Positions 28,132 to 33,443 of a DNA stretch of 33,443 bases are shown here, piece by piece. The stretch lies in assembly GCA_019410105.1 (NCBI GenBank), contig DXTB01000010.1, positions 1-33,443 of the forward strand, given 5' to 3'. Source of the stretch: Clostridiales bacterium (GTDB lineage Bacteria > Bacillota_A > Clostridia > Oscillospirales > Oscillospiraceae). Position 1 is the stretch's first letter. Each line of letters begins with the position of its first letter. The notes beneath the pieces are model-generated. The model made no database searches. It was not told where the DNA came from and saw only the letters and a program-made list of their open reading frames with translations. The position numbers and the translations under genes are program-made.

Positions 28132-30354
28132 ATGAAAGTCATCACTCTGATTTCCGGCGGCGACAGCGGCGGAGCCAAGACCCACGTCCACTCCCTGCTG
28201 CAAAACCTTTCCCGCACCATCGAGGTGACCATGGTCTGCTTCCTGGAGGGCCCCTTCGCCCAGGAGGCCCGGGAGCTGGGCATCCCCACAGTGGTGCTCT
28301 CCGGCCGCAATCTGCTGCGCACGTACCGCACCCTCAAACGGATGATCCGGGAGGGGGGGTATCAGCTCATCCACTGCCACGGCGCGCGGGGCAACATGAT
28401 GGGCGCTCTGCTGCGCCGCTCCACCGGCCTGCCGGTGGTGACCACCGTCCACTCCGACTACCGACTGGACTACCTGGGCCGCCCCCTCTCCCGCCTCACC
28501 TACGGCACCATCAACACCATCGCCCTGCGCCGGCTGGACTACCGCATCGGCGTGTCCGACGCCATGACCGACCTGCTCATCAAGCGGGGCTTTGATCCCG
28601 ACAGGCTGTTCACCATCTACAACGGCATCGACTTCACCCCCCGCACCCCTGCCCTGAGCCGTGAGGAATACTTCCGCTCCGTGGGGCTGGAGGCCGATGG
28701 GGACAGTGTAGTGGTCGGTATCGCCGCCCGGCTCAACCCGGTCAAGGACATCGCCACCCTGGTCCGGGGCTTTGCCAAGGCCCATCGGGAGTGCCCCAGC
28801 CTGCGGCTGCTCATCGCCGGCGACGGTGAGCAGATGTCCATGCTCAAGGGGCTCGCCGCTGAGCTGGGGGTGGAGCGGCAGGTGTGCTTCGCCGGATGGG
28901 TCAGCGACACCGACAGCTTCTACCACGCCATCGACATCAACACCCTCACCTCCCTGTCAGAGACCTTCCCCTACTCTCTCACCGAAGGGGCCCGGGCTGC
29001 CCTGCCCACCATCGCCAGCCGGGTGGGCGGCGTCCCCTACCTCATTGAGCACGGCGTCCATGGCCTGCTGTTCGAGGCGGGCGACGCGGATACCCTGGCC
29101 CGCCACCTGATTACTCTGGCCAAGGACCCCACCCTCCGCCAACACCTGGGGGAGCGGCTCTATCAGCGGGGCAGGGAGGATTTTTCCCTGGAGAGCACCC
29201 TGGAGCGCCAGCTCAACATCTATGAGACCATTCTCCGCCGCCAGAGCCGCAAGAAGGGCCGCCGGGACGGCGCCCTGGTATGCGGCGCCTACGGCCGGGG
29301 CAACGCCGGTGACGACGCCATCCTGGAGGCCATTGTCACCGAGCTGCGCCAGATCGACCCGGACCTCCCCATCTGGGTGCTCTCCCGCAACCCGGACGAC
29401 ACCCGCCTCACCTACCGGGTCAACTCCATCTACACCTTTGCCTTCCCCCGCTTCCTGTGGCGGATGCGCAAAACCCACCTCTACATCAACGGCGGCGGCT
29501 CCCTGATGCAGGATGTGACCAGCCACCGCTCCCTGTGGTTCTACCTGTTTACCATCTCCTGGGCCAAGCGGCTGGGCAACCAGGTGATGATGTACGGCTG
29601 CGGCATCGGCCCCATTCACTCCCCCGCCAACCGCCGCAGGGCCTCCCGCGTGCTCCAGAAGAGCGTGGACGCCATCACCCTACGGGACACACACTCCGCC
29701 GAGGAACTGGAGGACATGGGGGTGACGAAGCCGCAGGTCATCCTCTCCGCCGATCCCACGGTGATCCTCCCCGCCGCACCGGCCCAAGTGGTGGACGGCA
29801 TTCTGGAGAGTCAGGGGATTGACCCCCACGGCCGCTACATCGGCTTCGCCCTGCGGCCCTGGCCGGGGTTTGAGGCCAAGGCCGCCGTCTTCGGCGCCGC
29901 GGCGGACTACGCCTATGAGACGTACGGCCTCACCCCTGTCTTTCTGCCCATCGAGCGGCGTCTGGACGTGGGGGCGGCCCAGTTGGCCGCCCAGCACATG
30001 AAGGCCCCCCACTACATTCTTCCCCAGACCGGTCGCTCCGACCACACCATCGGTCTGTTCGCCCGGATGCAGGCGGTGGTCTCCATGCGGCTCCACGCCC
30101 TGGTCTTCTCCGCCGGTCAGGGTGTGCCCCTGGTGGGCGTGGTCTACGACCAGAAGATCAGCTCCTTCCTGTCCTACATCGGACAGGATCTCTACACCGG
30201 GCTGGACGAGGTGACGGAGGAGGCCCTGCGGGCCCACATCGACGCGGCCTGCGCCCGCATTGGCGATGAGGCCTTCCTCTCCGGCGGCGTGGAGCGGCTG
30301 CGCCAGGTGGAGCGGCGCAATAGCGAGACCGCCCGGATGCTGCTGGAGAGGTGA
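28132..30354 (+). CDS. csaB: Glycosyltransferase (GT4)-CsaB pyruvyltransferase fusion
   Basis: This is a 740-residue two-domain protein. Residues 1 to ~375 are a GT4-type glycosyltransferase: GGAKTHVHSLLQNL near the N-terminus, IHCHGARGN, NGIDF near 163, ARLNPVKDI, AGDGEQMSML, and ETFPYSLTEGARA near 280-292, which holds the nucleotide-sugar-binding Glu residues. Residues ~380-740 are a polysaccharide pyruvyl transferase (CsaB): GAYGRGNAGDDAI, INGGGSLMQDVTS, MYGCGIGPI, and the conserved SMRLHALVFSAG near 650 with the catalytic His. CsaB normally adds ketal-linked pyruvate to wall polysaccharide that anchors SLH-domain proteins. Fusing both would build and cap the same polymer. GGAGGT lies eight bases before ATG 28132. 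Confidence 0.92.
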   Translation: MKVITLISGGDSGGAKTHVHSLLQNLSRTIEVTMVCFLEGPFAQEARELGIPTVVLSGRNLLRTYRTLKRMIREGGYQLIHCHGARGNMMGALLRRSTGLPVVTTVHSDYRLDYLGRPLSRLTYGTINTIALRRLDYRIGVSDAMTDLLIKRGFDPDRLFTIYNGIDFTPRTPALSREEYFRSVGLEADGDSVVVGIAARLNPVKDIATLVRGFAKAHRECPSLRLLIAGDGEQMSMLKGLAAELGVERQVCFAGWVSDTDSFYHAIDINTLTSLSETFPYSLTEGARAALPTIASRVGGVPYLIEHGVHGLLFEAGDADTLARHLITLAKDPTLRQHLGERLYQRGREDFSLESTLERQLNIYETILRRQSRKKGRRDGALVCGAYGRGNAGDDAILEAIVTELRQIDPDLPIWVLSRNPDDTRLTYRVNSIYTFAFPRFLWRMRKTHLYINGGGSLMQDVTSHRSLWFYLFTISWAKRLGNQVMMYGCGIGPIHSPANRRRASRVLQKSVDAITLRDTHSAEELEDMGVTKPQVILSADPTVILPAAPAQVVDGILESQGIDPHGRYIGFALRPWPGFEAKAAVFGAAADYAYETYGLTPVFLPIERRLDVGAAQLAAQHMKAPHYILPQTGRSDHTIGLFARMQAVVSMRLHALVFSAGQGVPLVGVVYDQKISSFLSYIGQDLYTGLDEVTEEALRAHIDAACARIGDEAFLSGGVERLRQVERRNSETARMLLER

Positions 30355-30359
30355 GGGAC

Positions 30360-31433
30360 GTGAGACAGATTCTCTGCCTGTCTGCTGACCCCTGGCGCAC
30401 TATCCCCACCCGCACCCAGCAGCTTATGACCCGCATGCGGGACGCCCAGGTACTCCTGTTCGAGCCGCCGGGAAAATACTCCCGACAGCCGGGCCGCAGG
30501 GTACGCCCCGGCCTGACGGTCTGCGCCCTCCCCCCGGTACTGGAGGCGGAGGAGCGGCACCGCCTCCTGTTCCGCCTTCACTACCGCAAACTGGGTAAGT
30601 TTATCCGCCGCCAGATGGAGCACCACCGGTTCAAGGAGCCGCTGCTGTGGTGCACCGCGCCGGAGCACATCCACCTGCTGGACGAGGTGCCCCACCGGGG
30701 TGTGGTCTACGACTGCGACCGGGACTGGCCCGACCAGTCCCCCCGGTGGGAGAGCGATCTGGCCCTGGCCGCCGATGTGGTCTTTGCCGCCTCCCAGGGG
30801 CTCATTGACCACCTCTCCCCCTGCAACGACAACATCGCCCTGCTGCCCAACGGGGTGAACCACCCCATGTTTACCCGGCCCCCCGCCGAGCTTCCGCCGG
30901 AGCTGCGGGGGCTCTCCAGCCCCATTCTGGGCTATACCGGCACCCTGTGGCGGGATCTGGACCTCGCCCCCGTTCTGTACGCCGCCCAGGCCATGCCGGC
31001 CTGCACCTTCGTCTTTCTGGGCCGCCGGGAGAAGAACCCCATGGCCGGGCTGCTGGAGCGGCTGCCCAACGTCCGCCTCCTGGGGCGGCGGGCGCCGGTG
31101 GAGGTGCCCGACTACCTGGCCCGCTTCGACGTGTGCCTCAACCTACTGCGCCGCTCCGAGCAGGGCAACGACGTGGTGCCCTGCCGCATCTACGAATACC
31201 TCTCCTCCGGCAAGCCCGTGGTGTCCATGCTCTTTCCCGAGCAGGTGGAGCACTTCCCCGACGTAGTGTACGGCGCCCACTCCCCAGAGGAATTCGCCGC
31301 CCTCTGCCGCCGCGCCCTGGCGGAGACCGGCGACTGGGCCAAAAACCGCCGCCGGGAGCATGGGGCCGCCGCTGCCTGGTCGGCCCGCGCCGACGAGGTA
31401 ACCCGTATTCTCGGTACCACCGGGCTCTATTGA
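30360..31433 (+). CDS. Glycosyltransferase (GT4-like)
   Basis: This 357-residue protein has a GT-B fold. The N-terminal half contains ILCLSADPWRTIPTRTQQL and a segment VVYDCDRDWPDQ typical of the acceptor-binding domain of teichuronic/GT4-like enzymes. The C-terminal half has LPNGVNHPMF, LGYTGTLWRDLDL, NVRLLGRRAPVEVPDYLARFDVCLNL and RIYEYLSSGKPVV with the conserved Glu. The start chosen is GTG 30360, five bases after the fusion gene's stop; GTG 30351 overlaps that stop and has less space for a ribosome binding site. It is an operon partner of the CsaB fusion and probably adds another sugar to the same wall polymer. Confidence 0.88.
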   Translation: MRQILCLSADPWRTIPTRTQQLMTRMRDAQVLLFEPPGKYSRQPGRRVRPGLTVCALPPVLEAEERHRLLFRLHYRKLGKFIRRQMEHHRFKEPLLWCTAPEHIHLLDEVPHRGVVYDCDRDWPDQSPRWESDLALAADVVFAASQGLIDHLSPCNDNIALLPNGVNHPMFTRPPAELPPELRGLSSPILGYTGTLWRDLDLAPVLYAAQAMPACTFVFLGRREKNPMAGLLERLPNVRLLGRRAPVEVPDYLARFDVCLNLLRRSEQGNDVVPCRIYEYLSSGKPVVSMLFPEQVEHFPDVVYGAHSPEEFAALCRRALAETGDWAKNRRREHGAAAAWSARADEVTRILGTTGLY

Positions 31434-31466
31434 GGTATGAGCCATGGGGCCTCCAATTTCTCTCAC

Positions 31467-31513
31467 ATACAACACCCCCTGTCCCCGTAGAATAGGGACA
31501 GGGGGTGTTGTAT
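31467..31513 (+). promoter_or_regulatory. 19-bp perfect stem that sequesters the PiT gene's ribosome binding site
   Basis: The arms 31467-31485 and 31495-31513 are perfectly complementary over 19 bp with a nine-base loop. The 3' arm contains AGGGGG (31500-31505), the only ribosome binding site for the TTG start at 31513. Only a weak T-rich tract follows, so it could be a terminator of the glycosyltransferase operon, a translational switch, or both. Confidence 0.75.
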
Positions 31514-32571
31514 TGTCTCTGTCTGATCTTTTCACACAGGCAGCCCACAATCCGGTACTGGGGCTGACCTGTCTGCTGGTGCTGGCCGTGGTACTGGTCA
31601 ACGGCTGGACCGACGCGCCAAACGCTATCGCCACTGTGGTATCAACGGGAGTTCTCTCCTTTCGGCGGGCGGTGGCGCTGGCGGCGGCATGCAACCTGCT
31701 GGGCGTCCTCGCCATGACGACAATCAACGCAACAGTAGCGGAGACCGTCTACTCCATCGCTGACTTCGGCCCGGACCGGGCCGCGGCTCTCTCCGCTCTC
31801 TGCGCGGCGCTGTGCGCCATTGTCCTTTGGGCCGTCCTGGCCTGGCGCTTCGGGGTGCCCACCAGTGAGAGCCATGCCCTGGTGGCCGGGCTCACCGGGG
31901 CCGCCCTGGCCCTGCCCGGCGGGCTGGACAACATCCGGGCTGGAGCCTGGGGACGGGTACTCCTGGGACTGGTCTTCTCCGTGGCGCTGGGCTGGTGGGT
32001 GGGCGGCCTGTGCCGCCGTCTGCTGGAGCGCCTGCACCCCTCCCTCCCCCTCTGCCGCCGGGGCCAACTGGCCGGGGCGGGCGCTATGGCCTTCCTCCAC
32101 GGGGCCCAGGACGGGCAGAAATTTCTGGGCGTCTTTCTCCTGGGCGCCGCGCTGGCCCAGGGGGGCGGTGTGGGCCAAACCTTCTCCGTGCCCGGCTGGC
32201 TTATGCTGCTCTGTGCCGCCGTCATGGCCCTGGGTACCGCGATGGGCGGGCGGCGGATCATCGAAACCGTGGGTCGGGACATGGTGATTCTGGCCCCCCG
32301 GGAGGGTCTGGCCGCCGATCTGGGGGGCGGACTTTGCCTGCTCCTGTGTACGCTGGCCGGCCTTCCAGTGAGCACCACTCACGCCAAGACCGCCGCCATT
32401 CTCGGGGCCGGCTCCGCCGGCGGGGGGACGGTCAACCACCGTGTGGCTGCCCGCATCGCCCTCACCTGGCTGTTCACCTTTCCCGGCTGCGGCCTGCTGG
32501 GGTTTTTGTTGGCCAGCCTCTTCCGTTCCCCCCTCTCCTGTGGTATACTGATGCCCGGTACGATTTTCTGA
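31513..32571 (+). CDS. PiT family inorganic phosphate transporter
   Basis: This 352-residue transporter has about ten helices. The two inverted PiT repeats are recognisable: NGWTDAPNAIATVVSTGVLS near residue 26 (the family's GxNDxANAxA pattern, with W in place of N), and LPVSTTHAKTAAILGAGSA near 285, with the conserved STTH. PTSESHALVAG near 115 and FLHGAQDGQKF near 195 are the paired internal motifs. The family couples phosphate uptake to H+ or Na+. The best start is TTG 31513, seven bases after AGGGGG, which lies inside a 19-bp stem; no better start with a ribosome binding site was found upstream. No PhoU-like gene (DUF47) is adjacent. Confidence 0.88.
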   Translation: MSLSDLFTQAAHNPVLGLTCLLVLAVVLVNGWTDAPNAIATVVSTGVLSFRRAVALAAACNLLGVLAMTTINATVAETVYSIADFGPDRAAALSALCAALCAIVLWAVLAWRFGVPTSESHALVAGLTGAALALPGGLDNIRAGAWGRVLLGLVFSVALGWWVGGLCRRLLERLHPSLPLCRRGQLAGAGAMAFLHGAQDGQKFLGVFLLGAALAQGGGVGQTFSVPGWLMLLCAAVMALGTAMGGRRIIETVGRDMVILAPREGLAADLGGGLCLLLCTLAGLPVSTTHAKTAAILGAGSAGGGTVNHRVAARIALTWLFTFPGCGLLGFLLASLFRSPLSCGILMPGTIF

Positions 32572-32595
32572 CATTCGACACAGGAGGCTCCAACC

Positions 32596-33252
32596 ATGTA
32601 CCCCTACGACACAGTCATCTTTGATTTAGACGGCACGCTTCTGAACACCCTTCAGGATCTGGCCGACAGCACCAATTACGCTCTGGCGCTTCAGGGGATG
32701 CCCGCCCGAACGCTGGAGGAGGTTCGCCGCTTCGTAGGCAACGGCGTGGGGCGGCTCATCCACCGGGCCGTGCCCGAGGGGACGCCCGAGGAGGTGGAAG
32801 CCCGCGTCCTGGCCGACTTCCGCGCCCACTATACCCTGAATATGGAGCATAAAACCGCCCCCTACCCCGGCGTTCTGCCCCTGCTGGACCGTCTGGGGCA
32901 GGCCGGTATCCGCACCGCCGTGGTGTCCAACAAATTCGACAGTGCGGTAAAGGGCCTGTGCCACGCCTATTTTGGGGCGCGCATCCCGGTGGCCATCGGC
33001 GAATCCCAGGGGGTAGCCCGCAAGCCCGCGCCGGACACGGTATTCCGCGCGCTGGAGGAGCTGGGCGCCGGAACCGGCCGGGCCGTCTACGTGGGCGACT
33101 CCGATGTGGACATCCAGACCGCCGCCAACGCCGGGCTGCCCTGCCTTTCGGTGAGCTGGGGCTTCCGGGACGCGGAGTTTCTCACCGCCCATGGCGCCCA
33201 GCGCATCGTGGACACCCCCCAGGCATTGGAGGCCCTGCTCCTCGGCGCATAA
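32596..33252 (+). CDS. gph: HAD family phosphatase, phosphoglycolate phosphatase-like
   Basis: This 218-residue hydrolase has all four HAD motifs: DLDGTLLNT near residue 10 (nucleophile Asp), VVSNK near 112 (motif II Ser), KPAPD near 139 (motif III Lys), and VGDSDVDIQTAANAG near 158 (motif IV acidic pair). The helical cap domain lies at residues 17-80. Closest known type is Gph/PGP, which removes phosphate from 2-phosphoglycolate, but the same fold covers many sugar phosphates, so substrate is uncertain. AGGAGG lies before the ATG, 24 bases after the PiT stop, so it could be cotranscribed. A strong terminator follows. Confidence 0.88.
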   Translation: MYPYDTVIFDLDGTLLNTLQDLADSTNYALALQGMPARTLEEVRRFVGNGVGRLIHRAVPEGTPEEVEARVLADFRAHYTLNMEHKTAPYPGVLPLLDRLGQAGIRTAVVSNKFDSAVKGLCHAYFGARIPVAIGESQGVARKPAPDTVFRALEELGAGTGRAVYVGDSDVDIQTAANAGLPCLSVSWGFRDAEFLTAHGAQRIVDTPQALEALLLGA

Positions 33253-33256
33253 GGCC

Positions 33257-33299
33257 AAAAAGCACCCGCCATAGCAAAGCTATGGCGGGTGCTTTTTTT
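33257..33299. terminator. Bidirectional terminator between convergent genes
   Basis: AAAAAGCACCCGCCATAGC and its complement form a 19-bp stem with AAA loop and a run of seven T residues. On the opposite strand it ends the sugar ABC ATPase gene. Confidence 0.95.
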
Positions 33300-33443
33300 A
33301 ATACATCAGGTTCTTCTCGGTCTCAGGGTCAAAGAGGTGGATCAGCTCGGGGCGGAAGGCAAAGTTGATCTCCGTGCCGTAGGGGATACCGGCCCGGTGC
33401 TCGGCGGGCAGGTCGGTGGTGGGGATGCGCAGCACCACGTCGC
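33298..33443 (-). CDS. Sugar ABC transporter ATP-binding protein, C-terminal part (MsmX/UgpC-type)
   Basis: Only the last 48 codons are inside the window, read on the minus strand and ending with TAA at 33300-33298. The residues include DVVLRIPTTDLP, then a stretch that ends in FAFRPELIHLFDPETEKNL. This matches the C-terminal TOBE/OB regulatory domain of MsmX/UgpC/MalK-type ATPases, in which a conserved RPE...LFDPETGKNL closes the protein. The ATPase core lies to the right, outside the window. Such multi-task ATPases often serve several carbohydrate importers. It converges on the gph-type phosphatase and shares its terminator. Confidence 0.85.
   Translation of the reverse strand, partial: DVVLRIPTTDLPAEHRAGIPYGTEINFAFRPELIHLFDPETEKNLMY

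Overview
The window is a GC-rich (roughly 60% or more), gene-dense stretch of a low-copy Gram-positive chromosome, most likely a member of the Oscillospiraceae/Clostridia (Flavonifractor, Lawsonibacter or Intestinimonas-like). The evidence is a leucine-type T-box in front of leuA, the Firmicutes order rpmG-secE-nusG-rplK-rplA-rplJ-rplL, a YtrA-type GntR/ABC operon, a YtvI-like sporulation membrane protein, near-consensus sigma-A promoters with 17-bp spacers, and strong AGGAGG ribosome binding sites. Several genes appear to start at TTG. The genus is inference; no rRNA or tRNA gene is visible.

Layout. 1-1071: the end of an OmpR-type response regulator and a ComEC-like lipoprotein whose metal-binding motif has decayed. 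1222-5218: a self-regulated GntR(YtrA-like)-membrane-membrane-ABC ATPase-exported protein operon with a clear spaced-palindrome operator. 5215-7250: promoter, T-box leader and leuA. 7265-10584: a MarR regulator, then an NhaC-type antiporter overlapping a PatB/MalY C-S lyase. 10597-10818: a cluster of six hairpins. 10831-13804 (minus): ACT-domain protein, homoserine dehydrogenase and aspartate kinase, the entry to Thr/Met/Lys synthesis. 13988-21874: YtvI-like permease, class A penicillin-binding protein (minus), DUF1292 protein, a probable 6S RNA, a parvulin foldase, TcdA and a TauE/SafE transporter split into two half-genes.

21893-22558: ruvX (minus), whose 3' end has been duplicated around a 158-bp hairpin-rich insert. 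22622-26864: the translation/secretion operon. It is preceded by what looks like a complete transcription attenuator (leader ORF, long antiterminator hairpin, competing terminator). It also carries an L1-type leader hairpin before rplK, an unusual ~480-bp palindromic repeat block between rplA and rplJ, and a canonical L10 leader. 26869-31433: PAP2 phosphatase and DUF4330 protein (minus), divergent from a glycosyltransferase-CsaB fusion and a second glycosyltransferase, which together look like cell-wall polymer assembly. 31467-33252: a PiT-type phosphate permease whose ribosome binding site lies inside a 19-bp stem, then a HAD phosphatase. 33298-33443 (minus): the C-terminus of an MsmX/UgpC-type sugar ABC ATPase.

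The most unusual content is non-coding: the rpmG attenuator, the rplA-rplJ spacer repeats, the ruvX tail duplication and two genes whose ribosome binding sites sit inside terminator-like stems. All calls rest on reading the sequence; no database search or folding program was run.
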